Of a stretch of DNA of 64,000 bases, positions 51,714 through 59,803 are shown one piece after another. Each line of letters starts with the position of its first letter. Position 1 is the first letter of the stretch. The stretch is from Obscuribacter phosphatis_A (GTDB lineage Bacteria > Cyanobacteriota > Vampirovibrionia > Obscuribacterales > Obscuribacteraceae). The stretch lies in contig JAFLCK010000013.1 of assembly GCA_017303615.1 (NCBI GenBank), positions 66,536 to 130,535 on the forward strand, given 5' to 3'. The position numbers and the translations under genes are program-made. The notes under the pieces are model-generated. The model ran no database searches. It saw nothing but the letters and a program-made list of their open reading frames with translations, and was not told the origin of the DNA.

Positions 51714-52520
51714 TTATTTGCTTTGTTTATTTGCTTCAATACTTTTTCTTTCTTCTTCAGATAGTTCACGACCAAGCTTTTTTGCAAAGCCGAGAGCAAA
51801 GCGCAAAGTTGTTTGGATATCGGGATCTTTCAGGGCTCTCAGTAGATCAAAAACTCCAATACGCTTCCCGGGTTGCTTCGCCTCAATCGAAGATTGCACC
51901 GCTATTTTCGCTACACGGTCTACGAGTTCAACACTCTCCTTGCCAAAAATTTCTGACGCCAGCAAATTTTGCATTTGCGGCGACTGAATAATCTGAGTCA
52001 ATTGAAAAGCCGTATTGCGTAAGGTTGGCAAGTCGATTGCCTTGATCTGAGCTTCAATGCTATCGCCGGATGCAGTTGCTGCCGCTCGCAGCTTTTGTAG
52101 TAGTCCGTTCAAATTGTCTGCATATTCTGGCCCGCGTTTGAGAGCTTGCAGAACCATATTCACTAGATCCGACAATTCATCTAGATGATTGAGAAGTTCC
52201 AAAATAGAACCGGCTGTATTTTCATCTAAGATTTTTTCTTCCAGCATTAACAGACTTTTTGATCTAGAAATTCTATCTAGTCTGCGAACCGTTTGTGCGA
52301 GTTCTTCTAGACCGCCTTGATGGCTGAGATCTCTCACCTTACTGACTAATCCATTAATATTGTCGGCGTATTCTGGTCCGCGCTTGAGCCCTTCACCAAT
52401 CAAATCCAATAAGGCTAGTACTTCGTCAAGTCGATCTAGCAATCGACTGAGATTCTGCGATGTCGCTGCATCTTGCAGCTTTTCTTCCACGCAGACGAGC
52501 GTTGAATCGGACCTCGACAT
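51714..52520 (-). CDS. DUF1641-type protein with internal duplication
   Basis: A 268-residue helical protein, from ATG 52520 with AAGGAAG upstream. Two halves of the N-terminal 160 residues are repeats: KRGPEYADNINGLVSK and KRGPEYADNLNGLLQK, each preceded by a long helix (RLDEVLALLDLIGEGL / HLDELSDLVNMVLQAL). The C-terminus (GVFDLLRALKDPDIQTTLRF) is DUF1641-like. DUF1641 proteins often accompany redox enzymes but lack a defined role. It sits on the opposite strand between hypF and hupS, divergent from hupS, so it may share control with the hydrogenase. Confidence 0.65.
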   Translation of the reverse strand: MSRSDSTLVCVEEKLQDAATSQNLSRLLDRLDEVLALLDLIGEGLKRGPEYADNINGLVSKVRDLSHQGGLEELAQTVRRLDRISRSKSLLMLEEKILDENTAGSILELLNHLDELSDLVNMVLQALKRGPEYADNLNGLLQKLRAAATASGDSIEAQIKAIDLPTLRNTAFQLTQIIQSPQMQNLLASEIFGKESVELVDRVAKIAVQSSIEAKQPGKRIGVFDLLRALKDPDIQTTLRFALGFAKKLGRELSEEERKSIEANKQSK

Positions 52521-52676
52521 CTTTTACTTCCTTCAAAATTTTATGTGGCGATTTCTCTACTATAGCCAAATTTCGCTGCAAAAAGATCTTCTCGTCGTGC
52601 GCAAAGAGAGTAAGCTGGTAGTATGTTTTTTTTCTGGAAAAAGGGCATTACTAAGAGAGTTTCCTCGAATTTGACA

Positions 52677-52692
52677 CTTACCAAAGGGTAAG
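52677..52692. promoter_or_regulatory. Inverted repeat upstream of hupS
   Basis: CTTACC-AAAG-GGTAAG lies 18 bases before the hupS ATG and directly follows a TTGACA (52671-52676). It may be a regulator site in the hupS promoter or leader; no matching -10 at the proper distance was found. Confidence 0.35.
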
Positions 52693-52710
52693 AAACGTGG
52701 GAGGTTTGGA

Positions 52711-53679
52711 ATGGCGACACTGGTTTGGCTTCACGGTGGAGCCTGCAACGGCAATACACAGTCGTTCTTGAATGCTGAAGAACCGACCATTGTCGATCTT
52801 GTCACCGATTTTGGTATCGAGATTCTTTATCACCACTCTTGCATTCCACTTATGGGTGAGCAAGCTAAGGAAACGCTGCAAAAGATTCTAGCTGCAGGTG
52901 GACCGGATATTTTCGTCTTTGAAGGCAGTGTCATTCAAGGACCGAAAGGCACCGGGCGATATGACATTTTTCTTGATAAGCCAATGAAAGACTGGGTGGC
53001 AGATTTCGCCGCCTCGGCGAAATTTACAGTGGCGATTGGCGATTGCGCTTGCTGGGGTGGAATTCCTGCCACCAAGCCCAATCCAACTGATTCAATTGGT
53101 TTGCAGTATTTGAAAGGTGCCAAAGGTGGCTTCCTTGGTTCTGAATATAGATCAAAAGCTGGTTTGCCTGTGATCAATATTCCTGGTTGTCCGGCTCACC
53201 CAGATTGGGTGACGCAGATCTTGGTGGCGGTTGCCACCGGCCGTGGTGCAGATGTGGCCCTTGATGATCTGCAAAGACCGCAGACTTTCTTTAAAACTTT
53301 CACCCAGACGGGCTGCACTCGCGTTCAATATTTCGAGTGGAAAGAACCGGTGGAAGAATTTGGTCAAGGAACCAGGAAAGGATGTTTGTTTTATGAGCAG
53401 GGTTGTCGCGGTCCGCTCACTCACTCGCCTTGCAATCGCATTCTTTGGAATCGGCAGTCATCTAAGACAAGAGCCGGCATGCCGTGCATTGGCTGCACCG
53501 AACCGCAGTTCCCTCATAACGATCTAGAGGTCGGAACTGTTTTCAAAACACAGAAAGTTTTTGGCGTCATTCCGAAAGAAGTGCCGGAAGGAACCGATGC
53601 TCTTAGCTATTCGGTGCATGCCGCCGTGGCTCGCGCCGCCAGCCCGAAATGGGCTAAAGAAGACATGTTTGTAATCTAA
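52711..53679 (+). CDS. hupS: [NiFe] uptake hydrogenase small subunit (group 2a)
   Basis: A 322-residue iron-sulfur subunit that passes electrons from H2. The proximal cluster motif starts at WLHGGACNGNTQSFLNAEEP (Cys12), which is the group 2a (cyanobacterial HupS, mycobacterial Huc) form. Further cluster blocks are AIGDCACWGGIPA, NIPGCPAHPDW, GCLFYEQGCRGP, and SSKTRAGMPCIGCTEPQFP. There is no Tat signal or C-terminal membrane anchor, so the enzyme is cytoplasmic or membrane-associated from inside. ATG 52711 has GGGAGG upstream. hupL follows after 54 bases. Confidence 0.96.
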   Translation: MATLVWLHGGACNGNTQSFLNAEEPTIVDLVTDFGIEILYHHSCIPLMGEQAKETLQKILAAGGPDIFVFEGSVIQGPKGTGRYDIFLDKPMKDWVADFAASAKFTVAIGDCACWGGIPATKPNPTDSIGLQYLKGAKGGFLGSEYRSKAGLPVINIPGCPAHPDWVTQILVAVATGRGADVALDDLQRPQTFFKTFTQTGCTRVQYFEWKEPVEEFGQGTRKGCLFYEQGCRGPLTHSPCNRILWNRQSSKTRAGMPCIGCTEPQFPHNDLEVGTVFKTQKVFGVIPKEVPEGTDALSYSVHAAVARAASPKWAKEDMFVI

Positions 53680-53733
53680 CCTAACCGGCAAAAGTTTAAG
53701 AACAAATTGTTCGAAGTCTAAATTGGAGGACTC

Positions 53734-55350
53734 ATGGGACAGCAAGTAACTCTCGATGTCGGCGCCGTCGGCCGAATTGAAGGAGACCTCGATGTGAAGG
53801 TCATGCTCGAAGACGGTGTGGTCGTCGATGCTTGGACTGAAGCGGCGATGTTTAGAGGCTTCGAGCTGATCTTGAAAGGGAAAGATCCGCAAGCTGGTCT
53901 GATAGTCACTCCGCGCATCTGCGGCATTTGCGGCGGCAGCCATTTATATAAATCAGTCTATGCCCTTGATACCGCTTGGAAAACCCATGTGCCGCCTAAT
54001 GCCACTTTGATTCGCAATATCGCTCAGGCATCCGAGACATTGCAGAGTATTCCGCGCTGGTTTTATGCACTTTTTGCTATCGATTTTGTGCATCAGTCTT
54101 TTTCCAAAAGCAAATATTTTGATGAAGTGGTGAAGCGTTTCTCTCCCTTTGTCGGCACCAGTTATGAGCCGGCTGTGCAGACTTCTGCCAAGCCTGTAGA
54201 AATTTATGCACTCTTTGGCGGGCAGTGGCCACATTCCAGCTTTATGATTCCGGGCGGTGTCATGTGCGCCCCTGGTCTTTCGGAAGTGACCCGCGCGCAT
54301 TCTTTGCTTGAATATTGGCGCACCAATTGGTTGGAGCCCATTTGGCTTGGCTGTTCAGTAGAGCGCTGGCTAGAGAACAAGAGCTTTGAAGATGTCTTAG
54401 CCTGGATTGATGAGTCCGAGAGTCATGCTAATTCTGATTGCGCTCTCTTTATCAAATTTTGCATGGATAACGGCCTCGATAAAATTGGTGCTTGGGATGC
54501 CAATTATCTTTCTACGGGAACTTATTTCAACGAGCATCTCTATCAAAGACCGACAATCGATAGCCGCAATAGTGCCTTGATTGCCAGGTCGGGTGTTTTT
54601 GACGGTAAAGAGTTTCATGACTTTGACCAAGCCCGAGTGAAAGAAGACCATACTCATTCTTTCTATAAGGGCTCGGCTATGTTGCATCCTTTTGACGGTG
54701 TCACCGAGCCGCTCGACCCGCTTGATGGTCGTAAACAAGATAAATACTCTTGGGCCAAGTCGCCGCGTTACGATATACCGGGCAAGGGCTTTTCACCCAT
54801 GGAAGCAGGTCCACTCTCTCGCCAGGTCATGGCGGGGCGTCCGGATGCTGCCCCCTGGCAAGACTATGATCCGCTCTTTCTTGATTGCGTCAAAAAGAAA
54901 GGCAATAGCGTCATGGTGCGTGTGCTTGCACGCATGCACGAGGCGCCTAAGCTCTATCTTAGAGTTAAAGACTGGCTCTCTAAGATAGATCTGCACGACA
55001 AGTTTTATATCAAGCCTGAAGAACTTCCCGAAGGTAAGGGCTTTGGCTCTACCGAAGCGGCTCGCGGTGCCCTCAGCGATTGGATATCTATTAAGGACGG
55101 CAAGATTGACAATTATCAGGTCGTCACGCCAACTGCCTGGAATATTGGTCCGCGTGATTCGAAGGGGCAGAATGGTCCGATTGAAAACAGCTTGATTGGC
55201 ACTGAAATCAAGAATCAGCATGATCCGCTTGAGATCGGTGTAATTGCCAGGAGCTACGATTCTTGTCTGGTTTGCACCGTGCACTGCTACGATAAGAAGA
55301 CCAACAAAGAACTGGCTAGTTATAAGGTTGGTCCACAGATGGGTCGCTAA
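53734..55350 (+). CDS. hupL: [NiFe] uptake hydrogenase large subunit (group 2a)
   Basis: A 538-residue catalytic subunit. The four Ni-binding cysteines are in RICGICGGSH (Cys63, Cys66) and DSCLVCTVH (Cys511, Cys514). The Asp-Ser-Cys form, rather than Asp-Pro-Cys, is usual in group 2a. A 21-residue C-terminal extension follows His517 and would be removed by the protease encoded next. The start is ATG 53734 with TTGGAGG upstream. Expected substrate is H2, and the electrons go to quinone or other carriers via the small subunit and accessory proteins. Confidence 0.97.
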   Translation: MGQQVTLDVGAVGRIEGDLDVKVMLEDGVVVDAWTEAAMFRGFELILKGKDPQAGLIVTPRICGICGGSHLYKSVYALDTAWKTHVPPNATLIRNIAQASETLQSIPRWFYALFAIDFVHQSFSKSKYFDEVVKRFSPFVGTSYEPAVQTSAKPVEIYALFGGQWPHSSFMIPGGVMCAPGLSEVTRAHSLLEYWRTNWLEPIWLGCSVERWLENKSFEDVLAWIDESESHANSDCALFIKFCMDNGLDKIGAWDANYLSTGTYFNEHLYQRPTIDSRNSALIARSGVFDGKEFHDFDQARVKEDHTHSFYKGSAMLHPFDGVTEPLDPLDGRKQDKYSWAKSPRYDIPGKGFSPMEAGPLSRQVMAGRPDAAPWQDYDPLFLDCVKKKGNSVMVRVLARMHEAPKLYLRVKDWLSKIDLHDKFYIKPEELPEGKGFGSTEAARGALSDWISIKDGKIDNYQVVTPTAWNIGPRDSKGQNGPIENSLIGTEIKNQHDPLEIGVIARSYDSCLVCTVHCYDKKTNKELASYKVGPQMGR

Positions 55351-55354
55351 TTAG

Positions 55355-56122
55355 TTGGACAAAGTGAAAGATGTACTTGTAATCGGCTGCGGCAATTTGC
55401 TGCGCGGCGATGACGGTGTCGGCCCGATTTTGGTGCGTCGTCTATTTGAGCTAGGGCTTCCCAATCGAATGCGGCTGGCCGACGGCGGCACCGCCGGCAT
55501 GGACGTGGCTTTTGCCATGGAAGGCGCCGGCGAAGTGGTACTTGTCGATGCCTGCCGCAGCGGCGGAAAGCCGGGTGAGCTTTATGAATTGCCCGGTGAA
55601 GCTGTGGAAACGCCGCCCCTTACCGGCATAAATATGCACGCCTTTCGCTTTGATCATGCCATTGCTTTTGGCCGCTGGCTTCTGAAAGAACGTTATCCTA
55701 AAAAAGTGACTGTCTTTCTGATTGAGGCAGCGCAGTTCGAGCCCGGCGCCCCCCTAAGCGAAGCGGTGGCGACCGCAATGGAAGAGTTGGCGCATCTGCT
55801 ATTGCAAAGATATAGCGATGATTCGCTGCCGACGGAAGATTGCGTCGAGTTTACCGGCAAAGGTTATCTAGTTATTCCAAAGCACTTGGCGGAGCGTCAT
55901 TTCCCTGGTGATAGTTTGGTGGCGCTTATGCGCGATTCGAGGCTCTTTCTCTTGCCGATTCGCAATCAAGCTTCGGGCGGTTTGCTGATGAAACACCGCA
56001 ATAGCAGAGGCGATCGTAGTGTCTTTATTGATGAAGTAACCAGAGGAAGAGAGATTAAGGGGAAGTTCAAGGCTGTCTGGCAGGAAGCAGACGCTGCATT
56101 GGTGGTGGAAACGAATGTTTGA
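55355..56122 (+). CDS. hupW: Hydrogenase maturation protease with C-terminal extra domain
   Basis: A 255-residue protein. Residues 1-150 are the HyaD/HupW-type endopeptidase: VLVIGCGNLLRGDDGVGP, DGGTAGMDVAF and VLVDACRSGG carry the acidic Ni-sensing residues, and MHAFRFDHA the His. It cleaves the HupL tail after nickel insertion. Residues about 165-255 (GYLVIPKHLAERHFPGDSL, LFLLPIRNQASGGLLMKHRN) are an additional domain not present in HupW of most cyanobacteria, perhaps fused from a separate gene. The TTG at 55355 or the GTG at 55364 is the start. It overlaps the next gene by eight bases. Confidence 0.88.
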   Translation: MDKVKDVLVIGCGNLLRGDDGVGPILVRRLFELGLPNRMRLADGGTAGMDVAFAMEGAGEVVLVDACRSGGKPGELYELPGEAVETPPLTGINMHAFRFDHAIAFGRWLLKERYPKKVTVFLIEAAQFEPGAPLSEAVATAMEELAHLLLQRYSDDSLPTEDCVEFTGKGYLVIPKHLAERHFPGDSLVALMRDSRLFLLPIRNQASGGLLMKHRNSRGDRSVFIDEVTRGREIKGKFKAVWQEADAALVVETNV

Positions 56123-57398
56123 AGATCGCTTCTTGTTTTTGGGTCTGGCTGAGGGACCGGCACAGGCTTTGCTCTTGCCTGAATTACCCGAATCAGAGCT
56201 CCAGTTACTGCGAGAGCTTGTTCAAGGTAAGGGCGGCGAAGATTTTGAAGAGTATTTTCAAAGCATTAACTTAAATCCGGCTCTGCGCTTCTATCGCTTG
56301 GCTTTAGCAGGCGATTTCGACTCTGCCGTTGCCGCTCTGCAAGAAGATCTGAAGAAGAATCTGCAAGATCAAGACCATGATCTATATTCAGTTTGGCTGC
56401 TTGCTTACAATAGCTTTGTGCTCACTGGTGCACCCCTGAAGCAAGACTCGCACCCTATGCCCCCACTTCTGCAGAAATTGGCGGAGGCAGTAGCTTTCTA
56501 TCAGAACGGTATCTATAGCGGACCTGCTACCCAGAGCCTCGAGCAGTTGCTTGGATTGAGAGACGAAAGTGCTCTTGCCGCGGCTTATTTGTTAGTGGCG
56601 CGCGGGCACTTCTTGGCTGGGCAAGGCGAGTTAGCGGAGAGTCTTGAGAGTTTCGACCGTGCATTCGAGTTGGCGTCTAAGTCGCCTTTATTTGCAGCGC
56701 GAATTTATCATGATGCTGCGTCGTATTTGCTGCAAGCCGGCTTTGAGAAGGCTATCGATTATTTGGAGCAAGCTCATGCTTTACTCAATGGCACATCTTT
56801 CGTCAAGATGAAGGCTACTTTGTCTCTAGATTTAGGCATAGCTTGTCAGTCTTTCGCACTCAGCTCGCGGGCGAGACTTTTGAAAGCAATCGACGCATAT
56901 CAGAGAGCGCTGCTCTATTTTAGAAAGGAGAATCATCCGGCTCAGTATGGTCTTGCCCAGATGAATCTTGGCATTGTCTATATGTCGATGCCTATGAATG
57001 AAGAGGCTGAACGTGTTAGGCCGGCTATTGCCGTGCAAGCACTGCGCGAGGCCCTCAAGGTCTTTGACCGAGAGCGAGATGAGCTGATGTGGTCGAGTGC
57101 CACCCTCAATCTTGCCAACGCTCTGCAACATGTTCCCAGCACCCACAATAAAGATAATTTGATTGAGGCTGTCTCTCTCTATCAAGAAATTTTGGCGGTG
57201 CGGCGCCAAGAAGATGATGCCCTTGCTTTCGCCCGTGTGCATGCTAACTTGGGTAATGCCTTGGCTCATCTTGGTGCCTTTGCTCAAGCGCGGCAATCGC
57301 TTGAAGCGGCCCGTGCTATTTTTGAAGAGAAAGGCGAAGGCGATAGTGCTGATGCGGTATTAACTATAATGAGAGAAATGGAAGAAGCTAGAAAATAA
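56115..57398 (+). CDS. TPR protein of the hydrogenase operon
   Basis: A 427-residue, fully soluble helical protein with about eight TPR-like repeats (for example ESLEFDRAFELA-type ELAESLESFDRAFELASKSP, LGDIACQSFALSSRARLLKA-type YLEQAHALLNGTSFVKMKAT, and HLGAFAQARQSLEAARAIFE). Its start overlaps the protease gene, so the two are translationally coupled. TPR genes occur in the operons of mycobacterial group 2a (Huc) and 1h (Hhy) hydrogenases, so a scaffold for hydrogenase assembly is likely. There is no signal peptide. Confidence 0.75.
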   Translation: MFEDRFLFLGLAEGPAQALLLPELPESELQLLRELVQGKGGEDFEEYFQSINLNPALRFYRLALAGDFDSAVAALQEDLKKNLQDQDHDLYSVWLLAYNSFVLTGAPLKQDSHPMPPLLQKLAEAVAFYQNGIYSGPATQSLEQLLGLRDESALAAAYLLVARGHFLAGQGELAESLESFDRAFELASKSPLFAARIYHDAASYLLQAGFEKAIDYLEQAHALLNGTSFVKMKATLSLDLGIACQSFALSSRARLLKAIDAYQRALLYFRKENHPAQYGLAQMNLGIVYMSMPMNEEAERVRPAIAVQALREALKVFDRERDELMWSSATLNLANALQHVPSTHNKDNLIEAVSLYQEILAVRRQEDDALAFARVHANLGNALAHLGAFAQARQSLEAARAIFEEKGEGDSADAVLTIMREMEEARK

Positions 57399-57467
57399 TT
57401 GGTGCGAACTAGAAAAAGATTGGCGCATTAGAAAATGATAGTGGCGGGCTAGGGGTGGTGGCATAAC

Positions 57468-57830
57468 TTGGAACTTTATGAGAAGCGACTCTTTGAAGAA
57501 GTCTTGAATCTTGCCGTGTCTCAGTTTTGTGAGCGCGTCGCCCAGCGCTTGCAGGGGGCAGAGCCGGCACTGGCTGTCTTGCGTGAGAATGCTGAAGCAG
57601 AGGGTGTGTGGCTCAGTCAATATACTGCCAATTTCTTTCAAGATAACTTGCTCGATAATACTGCCGGTGCTCTTTTTATTCTTTCTGCACTAGAAAGGCA
57701 AAAGTTATCTATCCAATTTCAAGGCACCGCCGGTGATGCTATGCAGGTGGCGGCGCGCCAGGTCTTTTCGGCTTTGCTTTTGCGCAAAGCGATAGAGTCT
57801 TTAGAATCTAACCTGGCCTTTGGAGGTTGA
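57468..57830 (+). CDS. Small hydrogenase-operon protein, unknown
   Basis: A 120-residue, mostly helical soluble protein between the TPR and NifU-Rieske genes. It starts at TTG 57468 with a GGGGTGGTGG stretch upstream and ends two bases before the next ribosome site, so it is translated with its neighbours. No motif was recognised (LSQYTANFFQDNLLDNTAGALF is the most distinctive part, quoted as NFFQDNLLDNTAGALF). Its conserved-looking place suggests an accessory assembly protein. Confidence 0.55.
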   Translation: MELYEKRLFEEVLNLAVSQFCERVAQRLQGAEPALAVLRENAEAEGVWLSQYTANFFQDNLLDNTAGALFILSALERQKLSIQFQGTAGDAMQVAARQVFSALLLRKAIESLESNLAFGG

Positions 57831-57832
57831 CT

Positions 57833-58660
57833 GTGTCTGAATCGGAAGTATTGGCTAAGCTTGCTGCAGATGTCGATAGCGCTTTGTCGGCTGCACAAGA
57901 TCTTGACGAAGAAACAAAGAAGAAATTTTTGAAGTTGAAAGAGGCGCTTGAGGCTTTTCACAAAGAAGGACTGGTGACCTTGGTTAAAGCCGTGAAAGCC
58001 GACGAGCGGGGCAAAGAGCTTCTCTTGCAGGCTATGGAAGAGCCTTCTGTTTACGCTCTCTTTTCGATGCACGGAATAATCAAACCATCACTGAGAGCGC
58101 GTGTTGTCGAAGTACTCGAACAGGTAAAACCCTATCTCAGTTCGCACGGCGGCGACATAGAATTGGTGGACGTAGAAGAAGATGTCGTTTTTGTGCGCTT
58201 GCACGGCGCTTGTGCCGGATGTTCGATGAGCGCCCAGACTCTGCGCGACGCGGTAGAGGAGACCATGAGAACTCGTCTGCCTCAGATCAAGCGGGTAGAG
58301 CAAGTGACCGACATGGCTGTTTCCGGCTTTCTCTCGATAGATCAAGACAAAGGCTGGGTGGAAGGTCCTTTGCTTGAGACTATAGCCGAAACAATGAATG
58401 ATGGAGCCGTTTATTCGATGCTGCAAGAAAGTGTTTTGCTTATGCAGTCGGAAGGCAAGCTCTTCGCTTTTCGCAATGCTTGTCCTCATATGGGTTTGCC
58501 CCTAGATGGCGGCAAAGTAGAGGGTGAAACAATCACTTGTCCTTTCCATGGTTTCAAGTTTTTGCGCAGCACCGGCGAATGCCTGACCGCCCCCGAGGTG
58601 CAGCTTGAGCCCTTCCCTCTCAAAATTGTGGAAGGTCGTATTTGGGTGCGTCCCCAGTGA
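57833..58660 (+). CDS. NifU-like / Rieske fusion protein (HucE/HhyE-like electron relay)
   Basis: A 275-residue protein. Residues about 90-165 are a NifU C-terminal-type domain with the iron-sulfur motif GACAGCSM (Cys127, Cys130). Residues about 195-275 are a Rieske [2Fe-2S] domain with CPHMG (Cys217, His219) and CPFHG (Cys236, His239). GTG 57833 is the start because GGAGG lies six bases upstream; the TTG at 57827 touches the ribosome site. Proteins of this layout in mycobacterial Huc and Hhy operons are proposed to pass electrons from the hydrogenase to the respiratory chain. The same role is inferred here. Confidence 0.88.
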   Translation: MSESEVLAKLAADVDSALSAAQDLDEETKKKFLKLKEALEAFHKEGLVTLVKAVKADERGKELLLQAMEEPSVYALFSMHGIIKPSLRARVVEVLEQVKPYLSSHGGDIELVDVEEDVVFVRLHGACAGCSMSAQTLRDAVEETMRTRLPQIKRVEQVTDMAVSGFLSIDQDKGWVEGPLLETIAETMNDGAVYSMLQESVLLMQSEGKLFAFRNACPHMGLPLDGGKVEGETITCPFHGFKFLRSTGECLTAPEVQLEPFPLKIVEGRIWVRPQ

Positions 58661-59793
58661 CCGCCTTCTCTCAAAACTCTTTCTCGCCAAGCTCTTTGCG
58701 CTGGTATGGTGCCGCACCCAGTGCCGAACGCAATTTCAGCATGGCTCTGCCCGATGCGCAAGCTCGTCGCGGACAGCTCTATTGTCCCCGCGGTGTTTAT
58801 TTTGACGATAATTATCTGCTTGTCTGCGATTCAGGCAATCACCGCCTGCTTGTCTGGAAGATAGAGGATGACCTTCCCCCAAGCCACAGTGAAGCCGATT
58901 TTGTCATTGGGCAGCCCGACTTTGAGAGTGAGGGACCCAAGCTCTTGCATTTGCCCACCGGCGTGACCATGCACCAGGGCATACTGCTTGTTGCCGATGC
59001 CTGGCACCACCGCATTTTGGTTTGGTCCAAGCTGCCGGAAAATGGAGAGCCCCCCGACTTTATCATCGGGCAAGATAGTCTTGAGCAGTCTCTTCCTAAT
59101 TGTGGTGAGACCGTTTCTGATAGCAGTCTTTACTGGCCCTATGGTCTAGCTTTTGTGGAAGATCGGCTTTATATCGCCGATACCGGCAATCGGCGGGTGG
59201 TCTATCTAGACCACTTCAGCAAGTTCAGCAAGCGTGATTTTTCGCAGAGAGTAAAGTTTGATGGTCTCTTAGGGCAGGATAGTTTTGTCTGTGCCGAAGA
59301 AAATCGCGGCGCCATAGGTGCTGCCAGCTTTCGCTGGGCTCATGATATTTGCGCATCGAGCGAGACTTTATTTATTGCCGATGCCGGAAATCACAGAGTC
59401 TTGGGCTTTCCTCGCCGGCAGTCAGATGCCGGCGCCGCCAGCTTGGTGCTTGGCCAGCGCGATTTTGTCAGCTGGGAAGAATTCCCTTATAGACCTCAAT
59501 CGCCTTCGGTCTTGCGTTTCCCTTATGGCGTCAGTTATGACGATGGTGTCTTGGCTGTGGCTGACACCGCCAACAATCGGGTGCTTCTCTTTGAGCATCT
59601 GCCCAGTCATGGTGCTGCATTGCCGGCTCAAGCTGTTATTGGTCAGCCTGATTTTGAAAAGAACGGCGAGAACAACTGGAAAGAAGTAACCGACAAAAGT
59701 CTATGCTGGCCCTATGGACTGCACTTGCACAAAGGCAAATTGGCTATAGCTGATTCGGGAAACAATCGCGTGTTGATTTTTTCGATTACTTAG
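58657..59793 (+). CDS. NHL-repeat beta-propeller protein of the hydrogenase operon
   Basis: A 378-residue protein from GTG 58657, whose GTGA overlaps the stop of the NifU-Rieske gene. It consists of about six NHL-type blades, each with a pattern such as PRGVYFDDNYLLVCDSGNHR, PYGLAFVEDRLYIADTGNRR and PYGVSYDDGVLAVADTANNR. It has no signal peptide. NHL proteins are found in the same position in actinobacterial hydrogenase clusters, but their role is not known. The operon ends here; the next gene is on the other strand and 10 bases away. Confidence 0.82.
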   Translation: MTAFSQNSFSPSSLRWYGAAPSAERNFSMALPDAQARRGQLYCPRGVYFDDNYLLVCDSGNHRLLVWKIEDDLPPSHSEADFVIGQPDFESEGPKLLHLPTGVTMHQGILLVADAWHHRILVWSKLPENGEPPDFIIGQDSLEQSLPNCGETVSDSSLYWPYGLAFVEDRLYIADTGNRRVVYLDHFSKFSKRDFSQRVKFDGLLGQDSFVCAEENRGAIGAASFRWAHDICASSETLFIADAGNHRVLGFPRRQSDAGAASLVLGQRDFVSWEEFPYRPQSPSVLRFPYGVSYDDGVLAVADTANNRVLLFEHLPSHGAALPAQAVIGQPDFEKNGENNWKEVTDKSLCWPYGLHLHKGKLAIADSGNNRVLIFSIT

Positions 59794-59803
59794 GTGTTTG
59801 TCG

